Origin: Neobacillus niacini
Lineage (GTDB): Bacteria > Bacillota > Bacilli > Bacillales > Cytobacillaceae
DNA: 64,000 nucleotides
NCBI RefSeq assembly: GCF_023715415.1
Contig: NZ_JAMBOB010000005.1
Span: 372,001 to 436,000 of the forward strand
Reading direction: 5' to 3'
Part shown: piece after piece, positions 20,321-29,042 of the stretch
Numbering within the stretch: position 1 is the first letter of the stretch
Layout of the letters: each line of letters starts with the position of its first letter
Notes under the pieces: model-generated
The model's input: the letters and a program-made list of their open reading frames with translations, nothing else
The model's database searches: none
Told to the model about the DNA's origin: nothing
Translations under genes and position numbers: made by a program

Positions 20321-21448
20321 ATGGCTGAAAAATCAGCCCGTTCAAAAGAGACCGAGAACGAATTGACTTTTGAACAAGTAAAAGACCAGTTAACGGTACT
20401 GGGAAAGAAAACCGGCGTCCTTGCCTATGATGATATTGCGGAAAGAATGGCAAATTTTGATTTAGAATCTGATCAGATGGATGACTTCTTAGAATCTCTA
20501 ACTGAGCAGGGAATTGAATTAGTGGGTGAAAGCGAAGACGAAGATCCTAATCCTAAGCAATTAGCAAAAGGGGATGACGATGAGTTTGATTTAAATGATC
20601 TTAGCGTTCCACCTGGAGTTAAAATAAATGATCCTGTTCGTATGTATTTAAAAGAAATAGGCCGAGTTGATTTGCTTTCTGCCGATGATGAAAAAGAGTT
20701 GGCACTTCGTATAGAAAAAGGTGACGAAGAAGCGAAGCGGCGACTAGCTGAAGCCAACCTCCGCCTTGTGGTTAGTATTGCAAAGCGATATGTTGGCCGT
20801 GGTATGCTATTCCTTGATCTTATCCAGGAAGGCAATATGGGATTAATTAAAGCTGTTGAAAAATTTGACTATCAAAAAGGATTTAAGTTCAGTACCTATG
20901 CTACATGGTGGATACGTCAAGCTATAACAAGAGCAATCGCTGACCAAGCTAGGACTATTCGTATTCCTGTTCATATGGTTGAAACCATAAATAAACTTAT
21001 CCGCGTCCAAAGACAATTACTTCAAGACCTTGGCCGTGAACCTACACCAGAAGAAATTGGCGAAGATATGGACTTAACACCAGATAAAGTTAGAGAAATT
21101 TTAAAAATTGCTCAAGAGCCTGTTTCCCTTGAAACGCCAATAGGTGAAGAGGATGACTCACACTTAGGTGATTTCATTGAAGACCAAGATGCTACTTCAC
21201 CTTCGGAGCATGCTGCCTATGAATTATTAAAGGAGCAGCTAGAAGATGTCCTTGATACATTGACGGATCGTGAAGAAAACGTGCTTCGTCTCCGCTTTGG
21301 TTTAGATGACGGCCGCACACGCACGCTAGAAGAGGTAGGTAAGGTTTTCGGTGTTACCCGTGAACGTATCCGCCAAATTGAAGCAAAGGCTTTGCGTAAA
21401 TTAAGACATCCTAGTCGCAGTAAGCGTCTAAAAGACTTTTTAGAATAA
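20321..21448 (+). CDS. sigA: RNA polymerase primary sigma factor SigA
   Basis: Housekeeping sigma-70 factor, 375 residues. Region 1.1 (about 10-75), 1.2 [12 protein letters not shown], 2.1-2.4 with [14 protein letters not shown], region 3 and region 4.2 [21 protein letters not shown] are all present and near-identical to B. subtilis SigA. Region 1.1 is acidic. The start ATG at 20321 lies behind a very strong GGAAGGAGGGGG (20305-20316); the frame extends 30 bases upstream but through that site. It is co-transcribed with dnaG and closed by a terminator. Confidence 0.98.
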   Translation: MAEKSARSKETENELTFEQVKDQLTVLGKKTGVLAYDDIAERMANFDLESDQMDDFLESLTEQGIELVGESEDEDPNPKQLAKGDDDEFDLNDLSVPPGVKINDPVRMYLKEIGRVDLLSADDEKELALRIEKGDEEAKRRLAEANLRLVVSIAKRYVGRGMLFLDLIQEGNMGLIKAVEKFDYQKGFKFSTYATWWIRQAITRAIADQARTIRIPVHMVETINKLIRVQRQLLQDLGREPTPEEIGEDMDLTPDKVREILKIAQEPVSLETPIGEEDDSHLGDFIEDQDATSPSEHAAYELLKEQLEDVLDTLTDREENVLRLRFGLDDGRTRTLEEVGKVFGVTRERIRQIEAKALRKLRHPSRSKRLKDFLE

Positions 21449-21467
21449 ATTTCTAAATATTTTAAAG

Positions 21468-21503
21468 TAGTTTACTTCTAACCCAGAGGTAAACTATTTT
21501 TTT
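21468..21503 (+). terminator. Rho-independent terminator of dnaG-sigA
   Basis: TAGTTTACTTCT (21468-21479) pairs with AGAGGTAAACTA (21485-21496) with one G-T pair, then seven T. Confidence 0.87.
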
Positions 21504-21948
21504 GAAATCATGGAAATGAAAGCACTTTCTCTATTTGTATTTATTTTACTGAATTGTTTTACACTTTGCAAATAGCCAAAAGTAAACTTTTTGATTTTTA
21601 TCACAATTCATTTTTGTAAGAAAGGGTATTTTTTGTTCATTTCCTGAGACATTAGATGTTGAGAGTAGGAAATTTATATTCAAAAATAACTAAAAATAAT
21701 TATTATTTTTAAATTTTGAAAGTATTACCTGCTCAATTGTACGAATAAATGGTTGCTAATAGGAATAGGAGGGAAGAATAAGCGGGGTGACATTTCTTTC
21801 AAAAATCACCCAGTTTTGTATTTTTTATAAATATTATCGTGACAAAGTAAGTTTAGGGCTTTTCCTTCTAAGGTTTTTAAAGTAAAATAGTAGTTGTTTG
21901 TAGAAGACTATTTATTTTCAGCTATACGTACATAAGGGAGGTTATATG
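21504..21948. other. AT-rich gap between sigA and cccA
   Basis: About 445 bases without a convincing gene. A 33-codon open frame from GTG 21787 to 21885 exists, but the AGGAGGG before it is too far away and the product is low-complexity. GGGTGA (21785-21790) and TCACCC (21806-21811) form a weak stem. The cccA promoter must lie here; I cannot pick it with confidence, although a TAAAAT at about 21883-21888 is possible. Confidence 0.5.
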
Positions 21949-22305
21949 ATGAATCGAAATCCGGTAATTCCTTACATCCTGATCTTTGTATTTGGTATCG
22001 GACTCATGTTCTTATTGTCTTTCAAAGGCCTCGGGGATATGGATGAGCTTGCCAAGGAAAAAGAAGGCGGAACTGAAACAGAACAGGTTGCAAGAGGTCC
22101 TGAGGAAATTTACAATTCTTGTATAGGTTGTCACGGAGATCAGTACCAAGGTGGAATGGGTCCTGCTCTTAAGGGGGTTGGCGACAGATTATCCCAAGAC
22201 GAGATTAAGGAAACTATAGTTAATGGTAAAGGCGCTATGCCAGCCGGTATGGTTAAACCAGAGGAAGCAGACGCGATGGCTGAATGGTTAGCTAATATTA
22301 AATAA
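21949..22305 (+). CDS. cccA: Membrane-anchored cytochrome c-550 CccA
   Basis: Small c-type cytochrome anchored to the outer face of the membrane that carries electrons to cytochrome oxidase. The 118-residue protein has an uncleaved N-terminal transmembrane helix (about 7-25), a hydrophilic linker, and a cytochrome c domain. Haem attaches at CIGCH (about residues 63-67), with methionines in GAMPAGM as candidates for the sixth ligand. I prefer ATG 21949 over the adjacent ATG 21946, because AAGGGAGG (21934-21941) is then 7 bases away and the N-terminus matches B. subtilis CccA. A terminator follows. Confidence 0.95.
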   Translation: MNRNPVIPYILIFVFGIGLMFLLSFKGLGDMDELAKEKEGGTETEQVARGPEEIYNSCIGCHGDQYQGGMGPALKGVGDRLSQDEIKETIVNGKGAMPAGMVKPEEADAMAEWLANIK

Positions 22306-22319
22306 TGTTACAATGAAAG

Positions 22320-22348
22320 GTCCTTTGCTAATGTAAAGGACTTTTTTT
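22320..22348 (+). terminator. Rho-independent terminator of cccA
   Basis: GTCCTTT (22320-22326) and AAAGGAC (22335-22341) with an eight-base loop, then seven T. Confidence 0.88.
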
Positions 22349-22383
22349 ATACTGTAAGTAATAAAAAAAAAGTGGTGAATGAA

Positions 22384-23115
22384 TTGAATACAGATAAATT
22401 ATCCGAACGGTTAGAAACGGTAGCAAAATATGTTCCAAAGGATTCAAAGTTAGCTGATATTGGTTCCGATCATGCTTATTTACCAAGTTATCTTGTTAAG
22501 AATGGTGTGATAACATTTGGGGTTGCTGGGGAGGTTGCAAAAGGCCCATTTCAGTCTGCAGAGAAAAATGTTAGGGCAGAAGGACTTACCGACATGATAT
22601 CAGTGAGAATGGGAGATGGTCTAGAGGTTATTCAGCCAGGCGATGTAGATTGTATCACCATAGCTGGAATGGGCGGCAGTCTGATTGCCACTATTTTAGA
22701 AAATGGAAAGGATAAGCTTTCAACAATTAAACGGCTTGTCCTGCAGCCGAATCTAAATGCAATTGCCATTCGAAAGTGGCTAATCGATAACCATTGGGAA
22801 TTGATTGCAGAAGAAATCATTGAAGAGGATAGCAAGATTTATGAGATTTTAGTTGCCGAAAAGGGAGAACCTTTAAACCCCTATCGTGATGTGAATTTAG
22901 AAACGGGCCTTTTAGTGGGACCCTTTCTTCTTCAAAGAAATGAAAGTGTGTTTAAGAAAAAATGGAGTTTTGAAATAAAGAACTGGAAGCGTATTTATGA
23001 ACAGCTTGAAAGTGCTGCTCCTTCTGTAGAAACAGAAGAGAAAAAGCAAGAGGTTTCAGAAAAAATTACTCTTGTAGAGGGGGTATTGGATAATGAAGAA
23101 AGCGAATGGACATGA
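22384..23115 (+). CDS. trmK: tRNA (adenine(22)-N1)-methyltransferase TrmK
   Basis: SAM-dependent enzyme that methylates A22 in the D-arm of bacterial tRNAs. The 243-residue protein has the Rossmann methyltransferase core with motif I ADIGSDHAYLP and IAGMGGSLIA, then a C-terminal coiled-coil domain (about 190-240). I start at TTG 22384, because AAGTGGTGA lies 5 bases upstream and the N-terminus MNTDKLSERLETVAKYVP aligns residue for residue with B. subtilis TrmK (YqfN); the GTG codons at 22372 and 22375 overlap the Shine-Dalgarno. It overlaps yqfO by 23 bases. Confidence 0.95.
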   Translation: MNTDKLSERLETVAKYVPKDSKLADIGSDHAYLPSYLVKNGVITFGVAGEVAKGPFQSAEKNVRAEGLTDMISVRMGDGLEVIQPGDVDCITIAGMGGSLIATILENGKDKLSTIKRLVLQPNLNAIAIRKWLIDNHWELIAEEIIEEDSKIYEILVAEKGEPLNPYRDVNLETGLLVGPFLLQRNESVFKKKWSFEIKNWKRIYEQLESAAPSVETEEKKQEVSEKITLVEGVLDNEESEWT

Positions 23116-24208
23116 AATTATTCAACTATTTGAACAGTTTTCTCCTAAGGGTCTTGCAATGGAAGATGATAAGATAGGTTTACAAATTGGTCGGTTGAAT
23201 AAGAAAATAGATAAAATTATGATTGCCCTTGATGTCCTAGAAGAGGTGATTGATGAAGCAATTGAAAGGAATGTACAGCTAATCATTGCTCATCATCCCC
23301 CAATCTTTCGTCCCCTAAAGAATGTCCTAACAGACACTGTCCAGGGAAGGATGATTGAAAAACTATTGAAGCATGATATAGCTGTTTATGCTGCTCATAC
23401 TAATCTTGATGTGGCTAAAGGCGGGGTAAATGACCTTCTAGCGGAAGCACTGGGATTAGAAAAAACCGAAGTACTAGTTCCTACATACGAAACGAAACTA
23501 AAAAAACTAGTTGTCTTTACACCTTTAAGTCACGCTGAGGAAATTAGAAAGGTCCTTGGGAGGACTGGCGCTGGCTATATCGGTAATTATAGCCATTGTT
23601 CCTTTTCTGCTGATGGAACAGGTAGGTTTTTACCAGGGGAAAATACAAACCCGCATATTGGACAGCAAGGTGCTTTAGAATCAGTGGATGAAGTTAGAAT
23701 TGAAACAATCGTACCTGATTCCCTATTAAAAAAGGTAGTTACAGCTATGGTAAAAGCTCATCCCTATGAAGAAGTTGCTTATGATATTTATCCTGTTGAA
23801 AATAAGGGTGAAGTCCTGGGGCTTGGCAGAATCGGCACAGTCAATGAAATGACGCTCAGAGAATTTGCTGAGAGGGTAAAGGTAGCGTTAGAAGTTGTTA
23901 AGGTGAGAGTGGTTGGTGATTTATCATCGCGTGTCAGGAAAGTGGCTGTATTAGGCGGAGATGGCAATAAGTATTTCATGAGCGCTAAGTTTAAGGGTGC
24001 GGATGTCTATATTACGGGTGATATTTACTATCATACTGCTCATGATGCAATGATGCAGGGATTAAATATGATAGATCCTGGTCATAATGTCGAAAAAATT
24101 ATGAAAAAGGGTCTAACAGCAACACTCTCAAATATGTGCAAGGAATCTGGCTATGAAGTAGAGATTTTCCCATCAGAAGTGAATACAGATCCGTTTCAAT
24201 ATGTATAG
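23093..24208 (+). CDS. yqfO: Nif3-like dinuclear metal centre hexameric protein YqfO
   Basis: NIF3/DUF34 family protein, 371 residues, of uncertain biochemical function; it is often labelled GTP cyclohydrolase I type 2 homolog, but that activity is not general. The metal-binding residues appear in the N-terminal half (IIAHHPPIF, HTNLDVAKGG) and again near the C-terminus (GDIYYHTAHDA). A PII-like insertion domain (about 130-235) separates the two halves, as in other Firmicutes. It is coupled to trmK by a 23-base overlap, with AGAGGGGG upstream of the ATG. Confidence 0.95.
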   Translation: MKKANGHEIIQLFEQFSPKGLAMEDDKIGLQIGRLNKKIDKIMIALDVLEEVIDEAIERNVQLIIAHHPPIFRPLKNVLTDTVQGRMIEKLLKHDIAVYAAHTNLDVAKGGVNDLLAEALGLEKTEVLVPTYETKLKKLVVFTPLSHAEEIRKVLGRTGAGYIGNYSHCSFSADGTGRFLPGENTNPHIGQQGALESVDEVRIETIVPDSLLKKVVTAMVKAHPYEEVAYDIYPVENKGEVLGLGRIGTVNEMTLREFAERVKVALEVVKVRVVGDLSSRVRKVAVLGGDGNKYFMSAKFKGADVYITGDIYYHTAHDAMMQGLNMIDPGHNVEKIMKKGLTATLSNMCKESGYEVEIFPSEVNTDPFQYV

Positions 24209-24212
24209 AAAA

Positions 24213-24243
24213 GCGCAAAGCGCCTAGGATGCTTGCGCTAGAC
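24213..24243. repeat. Dispersed imperfect repeat, copy A
   Basis: A 31-base GC-rich segment just after yqfO that matches 56757-56787 at 26 of 31 positions (by eye). It contains GCGC-rich half-sites and ends CTTGCG(C/T)TAGAC. Both copies lie between a plus-strand stop codon and a terminator. Confidence 0.7.
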
Positions 24244-24250
24244 AAAAGAA

Positions 24251-24283
24251 AACCGGTCGAATTGATACGACCGGTTATTTTTT
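24251..24283. terminator. Bidirectional terminator between yqfO and ispH
   Basis: AACCGGTCG (24251-24259) and CGACCGGTT (24268-24276) form a perfect 9-bp stem followed by a T-rich run on the plus strand and preceded by an A-rich run. It overlaps the stop codon of the convergent ispH. Confidence 0.88.
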
Positions 24284-25213
24284 TACTTTAGGTAATATTT
24301 TATTTAAAGGAACATTTTTCTGGCGTTCCCAGGTTGCTTCGTTATTGGGATCAAATTGCTCCAAGAATGTTATGACTTCCTTGGTGATTGGTGTAGGAGT
24401 AGATGCACCAGAAGTAACAGCGACGTTCTTCGCATCCTTAATCCAGTCAACTTTTAACTCTGAGATATCGGCAATTCGATAGGCTCTGGTGCCGGCAATT
24501 TCCTCTGAAACTTGTGCAAGTCGATTGGAGTTATTACTCATTGGGTCTCCAACTACGATTGTGACATCAGCCTCACCGGCTTGACCTGCAACTGCTTCCT
24601 GACGCACTTGCGTGGCGTTGCATATTTCATTGTAAGCCTCTGCATGCGGATATTTCTCCTGAACCTTTTTCATCGTATCAGCGACATCCCATTGGCTCAT
24701 GGTGGTTTGATTTGTAACAATCAGTTTATCACTATGGATGTTTAAGGCTTCAACATCGCTTGGTGTTTCGACAAGATGTACCAGATCAGGGGCAACACCA
24801 ACAGCGCCCTCAGGCTCAGGGTGTCCTTTTTTTCCAATATAAATGACTTGAAATCCTTGCTTTGTTTTCTCTTCAATTAAATCATGTGTTCTTGTTACAT
24901 CTGGACATGTAGCATCAATCGTAACAAGTCCCTTCTTTTTCGCTAACTCTCTTACTTCTGGAGAGATGCCATGAGCCGTAAAAATGACAGTTCCAGTATC
25001 GACCTTGTCCAAGATGTCTTTGCGATTTTTTCCATCAAGTGTGATAATGCCTTCTTCAGCAAAAGCATCTGTTACGTGTTTATTATGAACAATCATCCCT
25101 AAAATGTAGATAGGTCGTGGTAATGATTTATCTAATGCTGCATTTCTTGCAATTACCATGGCATCCACGACACCATAACAATATCCGCGCGGTGAAATCT
25201 TAATAATTTGCAT
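24275..25213 (-). CDS. ispH: 4-hydroxy-3-methylbut-2-enyl diphosphate reductase IspH
   Basis: Last enzyme of the MEP isoprenoid pathway: an Fe-S reductase that converts HMBPP to IPP and DMAPP. The 312-residue protein keeps the three cluster cysteines, in GYCYGV near the N-terminus, IDATCPDV near residue 100 and YNEICNATQ near residue 195, and the substrate histidines in VHNKHV and FTAHG. AGGAGG lies about 10 bases before the ATG. ispG, which supplies its substrate, is 7 kb away on the same strand. yqfQ lies upstream with its own terminator between. Confidence 0.97.
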   Translation of the reverse strand: MQIIKISPRGYCYGVVDAMVIARNAALDKSLPRPIYILGMIVHNKHVTDAFAEEGIITLDGKNRKDILDKVDTGTVIFTAHGISPEVRELAKKKGLVTIDATCPDVTRTHDLIEEKTKQGFQVIYIGKKGHPEPEGAVGVAPDLVHLVETPSDVEALNIHSDKLIVTNQTTMSQWDVADTMKKVQEKYPHAEAYNEICNATQVRQEAVAGQAGEADVTIVVGDPMSNNSNRLAQVSEEIAGTRAYRIADISELKVDWIKDAKNVAVTSGASTPTPITKEVITFLEQFDPNNEATWERQKNVPLNKILPKVKK

Positions 25214-25360
25214 ATAATAAAGTCCTCCTAAGGAACATTGACTTTGAATCTATGTATTTATTATATAAAACTAATAGAAATAATACAAAGATACATTTTT
25301 CCTATGAAATTTCTGTAAAAATTCCCTAGAAAATTCTGTGAAAACTTTCTGCGAAAAAAA

Positions 25361-25386
25361 TAAAAAGATGCTGTTTTCTCAGCATC
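25361..25386 (-). terminator. Rho-independent terminator of yqfQ
   Basis: Read on the minus strand, GATGCTG (25386-25380) pairs with CAGCATC (25373-25367) with a six-base loop, followed by five T. Confidence 0.85.
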
Positions 25387-25392
25387 CATTGT

Positions 25393-26046
25393 TTAAATGT
25401 ATAATTTAGGAACAGATGGCCCATTTGGTCGTTTTTTTTCTTCACCTGTATCAGATGGAACAACCATTTTTGTTCTTTTCTTTGGTTCTGAAGGGGACGG
25501 AGCGGAATCCTCTGCCTCTGCCATTAAATCTGACTTGTTCTCTCCACTTTGCTCATCCGTTGGTAAATCTTTAAACCCTTTATATAATTTCCACATCATA
25601 GGGATGTTCTTAACTAATGGTCCATATTGCTGAATCATGGGTGTTATGGATTGAACTGAATTCAAAACCTTTTGGGTGTTGTCTAGAAATCCTGATAGAC
25701 TATTGGGATTACTAAGTGTTTGAAGTAACGAACCAACACCTCCTCCGCCTGAAGCAGCTCGACCGGCTGTCTGTGCACCAACAGGACCTCTTGCTTGATT
25801 ACCTTGTTTCTTCCCGCCAAGAATTTTTGAAAGTAAACCGCCTCCAGTTCTTCTTCCTTGCCCTCTTCCCATCGATTGTCCCATCATAGGACTGCCACTG
25901 TTATAATTCTGCTGGAACCCCATCATGTTTCCACTGCCGCCATATGGATTCATCATGTGTTGTTGTTGACCTCCGTATGGTCCTCTTCCCATCATGTTTG
26001 GACCCATATGCCCGTGCATGGAGTATCTTGTTCTAGGCTGCTGCAT
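25393..26046 (-). CDS. yqfQ: VrrA/YqfQ family protein
   Basis: 217-residue VrrA/YqfQ-family protein of unknown function. The N-terminal 70 residues are low-complexity and rich in Gly, Met, Gln, Asn and Pro (PYGGQQQHMM, MMGQSMGRGQGRR), like the variable repeat region that names the family in B. anthracis. A more ordered middle part (about 105-165) precedes a charged tail ending PKLYI. AGGAGG precedes the ATG with a spacing of about 7 bases. In B. subtilis it is sporulation-linked as far as I recall; that is not visible here. Confidence 0.88.
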   Translation of the reverse strand: MQQPRTRYSMHGHMGPNMMGRGPYGGQQQHMMNPYGGSGNMMGFQQNYNSGSPMMGQSMGRGQGRRTGGGLLSKILGGKKQGNQARGPVGAQTAGRAASGGGGVGSLLQTLSNPNSLSGFLDNTQKVLNSVQSITPMIQQYGPLVKNIPMMWKLYKGFKDLPTDEQSGENKSDLMAEAEDSAPSPSEPKKRTKMVVPSDTGEEKKRPNGPSVPKLYI

Positions 26047-26244
26047 AGGTAAGTCCTCCTCTCAAAAAAGCCTTATAGTTTAAGGTATGCAATTTTCTAA
26101 ATTTGGTTTAGGAATAAACATTAGGATAAACTGTATATTTTCATGATTAAAAGTAGTCGAAAAGTAAAAGATGATAATAACTGGTTATTTAGTCGAAACT
26201 TTACTATAATTACGAGATGGAAATAAAAGTGGAAGCTTTTGCTT

Positions 26245-26295
26245 GGACAAAAACTTACCTTCCAATACTAATAAGTTAGTGTGTAAGTTTTGTCC
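26245..26295 (+). promoter_or_regulatory. Nested stem-loop in the cshB leader
   Basis: GGACAAAAACTTAC (26245-26258) pairs with GTAAGTTTTGTCC (26283-26295) with a single bulged A. Inside it, ACTAA (26267-26271) pairs with TTAGT (26276-26280). No T-run follows, so it is not a terminator. A TATAAT at 26205-26210, with a weak -35 at 26182, would place it in the 5' leader of cshB. The remaining 26047-26350 gap is AT-rich and holds nothing else that I recognise. Confidence 0.6.
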
Positions 26296-26350
26296 CAAAG
26301 TAAGAAAACTACTCCATAAACGGAACAATTAATATATAAGGAGCAATTAC

Positions 26351-27661
26351 ATGAAGGAAAATCGTTTTGAACGTTTTAATTTTCAACCATTTATTATAGA
26401 CGCTATAAAGGAACAAGGTTTTTATGAACCAACTGAAATTCAGGCACGAATGATACCTTTGGTTCTAAAGAATGAAAGTGCTATCGGTCAATCACAAACT
26501 GGAACAGGTAAAACACTTGCCTTTGTATTGCCAATTCTAGAAAAAATAAATCCAGAGCGACAAGAGGTACAAGCTGTCATCACAGCACCAACAAGAGAAC
26601 TTGCTTCACAAATCTATCATCAAATTTTAAAAGTGACAGAGCACTGTAGTCCTGAAAAAGCGATTATGACTAGATGCTACATTGGCGGTACAGACAAGCA
26701 AAGAACCATTGATAAACTAAAAGTACAGCCCCATATTGTAGTAGGAACTCCAGGCAGAATTAAAGATCTGATGATTGAACAAGCATTATTTGTCCATACT
26801 TCAGAAATTTTAGTTGTTGACGAAGCAGATATGATGCTTGATATGGGCTTTATCGAGGATTTGGATCAGGTAGCTGCAAAAATGCCTGAGAAATTGCAAA
26901 TGCTTGTATTTTCGGCAACGATTCCCGAAAAACTTAAACCGTTTCTCAAGAAATACATGGAAAATCCGAAAACTATTCAAATTGATGCAAAGAGAAAAAC
27001 AGCGGAGAATTTAAAACATTATCTCTTGCCTTCAAGGCACAGAAATAAAAAACAGCTTGTTCACGATGCGCTTATCCAATACAATCCATATTTAGCGATT
27101 GTCTTTACAAATACAAAAAAGATGGCTGAAGAGGTTGCCAACTTTTTGATAAATAAAGGGCTTAAGGTTGCTCGTGTTCATGGAGATCTTAACCCCCGTG
27201 AACGAAAAAAAATGATGAAACAAATTCAAGATTTAGAGTACCAATATATCGTTGCAACAGACCTAGCTTCAAGAGGAATTGATATTGAAGGTATCAGTCA
27301 TATTATCAATTATGAATTACCTACCGATTTAGACTTTTATGTCCACCGGGTAGGAAGGACTGCAAGAGCCGGAAACTCTGGAATTGCCCTTACTATTTAT
27401 GATATCTCTGATGAAGATGCATTGAATCGCCTTGAGAAGATGGGAATTCAGTTTAAATACGTTGATCTTAAAAAAGAGGAATTTGTTGAATTAGAGGATC
27501 GCAATAAAAGAAAAACAAGGGTTAGAAAAGAGGATGAAGCAGATAAAACTGCTAAGACAATGGTCAAGAAACCTCAAAAGGTTAAACCGGGCTACAAAAA
27601 GAAAATGCAGTGGGAAATGGACAAAATAAAAAAACGGGAACGTAGATTAAAGAAGAAGTAA
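26351..27661 (+). CDS. cshB: DEAD-box ATP-dependent RNA helicase CshB
   Basis: RNA helicase associated in B. subtilis with cold shock and RNA turnover. The 436 residues carry the full motif set: Q-motif with PTEIQARMIP, motif I SQTGTGKT, Ia APTREL, II VVDEADMML, III FSATIP, and VI HRVGRTARAGN. They end in a strongly basic tail (about 385-436) for RNA binding. AAGGAG precedes the ATG by 7 bases. It is followed by nfo after 24 bases, as in B. subtilis. The structured leader upstream may regulate it. Confidence 0.95.
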   Translation: MKENRFERFNFQPFIIDAIKEQGFYEPTEIQARMIPLVLKNESAIGQSQTGTGKTLAFVLPILEKINPERQEVQAVITAPTRELASQIYHQILKVTEHCSPEKAIMTRCYIGGTDKQRTIDKLKVQPHIVVGTPGRIKDLMIEQALFVHTSEILVVDEADMMLDMGFIEDLDQVAAKMPEKLQMLVFSATIPEKLKPFLKKYMENPKTIQIDAKRKTAENLKHYLLPSRHRNKKQLVHDALIQYNPYLAIVFTNTKKMAEEVANFLINKGLKVARVHGDLNPRERKKMMKQIQDLEYQYIVATDLASRGIDIEGISHIINYELPTDLDFYVHRVGRTARAGNSGIALTIYDISDEDALNRLEKMGIQFKYVDLKKEEFVELEDRNKRKTRVRKEDEADKTAKTMVKKPQKVKPGYKKKMQWEMDKIKKRERRLKKK

Positions 27662-27685
27662 GAGTTTGAAGGGAGAGAGAATGTT

Positions 27686-28579
27686 TTGTTGAAAATAGGA
27701 TCACATGTCTCAATGAGCGGTAAAAAAATGCTGCTGGCAGCGAGCGAGGAAGCCGTTTCATATGGTGCGAATACATTTATGGTCTATACAGGAGCACCGC
27801 AAAACACGAGAAGGAAAAAAATCGAGGATTTGAACATTGAAGCAGGGAGAAGGCATATGGAGGAGCACGGAATCTCTGAAATTGTTGTCCATGCTCCCTA
27901 TATCATCAATATCGGTAATACTACAAACCCAGATACGTTCGAGTTAGGTGTAAGGTTCCTCCGAACAGAAATTGAGAGAACCGAGGCAATCGGTGCTAAA
28001 CAAATTGTGCTGCACCCAGGTGCACACGTTGGTGCTGGTACTGAAGCGGGGATAAAGAAAATTATTGAAGGCTTAAATGAAGTACTAACTGGAAAAGAGC
28101 AGCTGCAAATAGCTTTAGAGACAATGGCGGGTAAAGGCTCTGAATGTGGGAAGTCATTTGAGGAATTAGCGATGATTATCGATGGAGTAAACTATAGTGA
28201 TAAGCTTTCTGTTTGCTTTGATACCTGTCATACTCATGATGCGGGATATAATATTGTTGAAGACTTTGATGGTGTATTAAATGAATTTGATAAAATTGTC
28301 GGCATAGACAGACTAAAGGTTCTTCATATTAACGATAGTAAAAATGCAGTAGGGATGAGAAAGGACCGTCATGAAAACATCGGCTTTGGTCATATCGGGT
28401 TTGATGCTATCAATTATATCGTCCACCATCCACAGCTGACTGATGTACCTAAGATACTTGAGACACCTTACGTTGGTGAAGATAAAGATAATAAAAAGCC
28501 TCCGTATTTATTTGAAATTGAAATGCTGAGAGAGAAGAAATTTAACGAAAATCTTTTGGACAAAATCATCCTTTCATAA
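27686..28579 (+). CDS. nfo: Endonuclease IV (AP endonuclease)
   Basis: Zinc-dependent class II apurinic/apyrimidinic endonuclease for base-excision repair, also important in spores. The 297-residue TIM barrel contains the metal-binding segments [48 protein letters not shown] and [12 protein letters not shown]. It starts at TTG 27686, giving [10 protein letters not shown] as in B. subtilis Nfo, with AAGGGAGAGA 7 bases upstream. It is in an operon with cshB. Confidence 0.97.
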   Translation: MLKIGSHVSMSGKKMLLAASEEAVSYGANTFMVYTGAPQNTRRKKIEDLNIEAGRRHMEEHGISEIVVHAPYIINIGNTTNPDTFELGVRFLRTEIERTEAIGAKQIVLHPGAHVGAGTEAGIKKIIEGLNEVLTGKEQLQIALETMAGKGSECGKSFEELAMIIDGVNYSDKLSVCFDTCHTHDAGYNIVEDFDGVLNEFDKIVGIDRLKVLHINDSKNAVGMRKDRHENIGFGHIGFDAINYIVHHPQLTDVPKILETPYVGEDKDNKKPPYLFEIEMLREKKFNENLLDKIILS

Positions 28580-28611
28580 AAAAAGCTGTGCTCACTTGGG
28601 CACAGCTTTTT
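28580..28611. terminator. Bidirectional terminator between nfo and yqfT
   Basis: AAAAAGCTGTGC (28580-28591) and GCACAGCTTTTT (28600-28611) form a perfect 12-bp stem serving the convergent nfo and yqfT. Confidence 0.92.
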
Positions 28612-28615
28612 GACT

Positions 28616-28870
28616 TTATTTTGTAAATTGAACAAATAGCTTATTTACTTCTCTTGCAGCCTCTGGGCCAGCTATTTTTGCAATTTCTTTAATTAATACT
28701 GCTCGTTCACGGTCATCAAAAATATTTACATTTTTCCCTCTTAAGTATTGAGCTATCTTATATGCTTGCTGCCTATTCACTCGAATATTAAATTGTTCTG
28801 CGTACTTGAATAGTTCATCACCAGTAATGGTATTAATCTTATGATTAATGACACTCTCAAAAATCTTCAC
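28616..28870 (-). CDS. yqfT: YqfT family protein (DUF2624)
   Basis: 84-residue cytoplasmic protein of the DUF2624 family, unknown function, mostly helical and charged, with VNRQQAYKIAQYLRGKNVN in the middle. I start it at GTG 28870, where GAAGGAG (28879-28885) is 8 bases away; the ATG at 28874-28876 and GTG at 28877-28879 are too close to, or inside, that site. It sits between nfo and the zinc transporter genes, its B. subtilis position. Confidence 0.82.
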   Translation of the reverse strand: MKIFESVINHKINTITGDELFKYAEQFNIRVNRQQAYKIAQYLRGKNVNIFDDRERAVLIKEIAKIAGPEAAREVNKLFVQFTK

Positions 28871-28967
28871 ACTCATCACTCCTTCATCTACTGTATGAAA
28901 GGTGAAATTAGAGTGTTACAAAATGGCTAACATCCACTTTTTAAACAATTCGTGTAAAGGTAAAAGC

Positions 28968-29027
28968 TTTACAATAGAGAGTTCCTATTGTATACTACTT
29001 TAAGTTAAATCGGAATGATTCTTAAAA
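28968..29027 (+). promoter_or_regulatory. Promoter and possible Zur operator of znuCB-zur
   Basis: TTTACA (28968-28973), a 17-base spacer and TATACT (28991-28996) form a sigma-A promoter. Just downstream, AAATCGGAAT (29007-29016) matches nine of ten bases of the left half of the B. subtilis Zur box, but the right half (ATTCTTAAAA) is poor. Zur control is expected because zur is in the operon, yet the operator call is tentative. Confidence 0.6.
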
Positions 29028-29042
29028 TTAAGGTGAGAAACC

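Noticed and set aside
21787-21885. 33-codon frame with GTG start between sigA and cccA
   Set aside because: The AGGAGGG upstream is too far from the GTG, the product is low-complexity, and nothing supports conservation.
25858-26052. Short-period repeats in the yqfQ coding region as a CRISPR or tandem array
   Set aside because: The repetition reflects Gly/Met/Gln-rich codons; there are no regularly spaced identical repeats or spacers.
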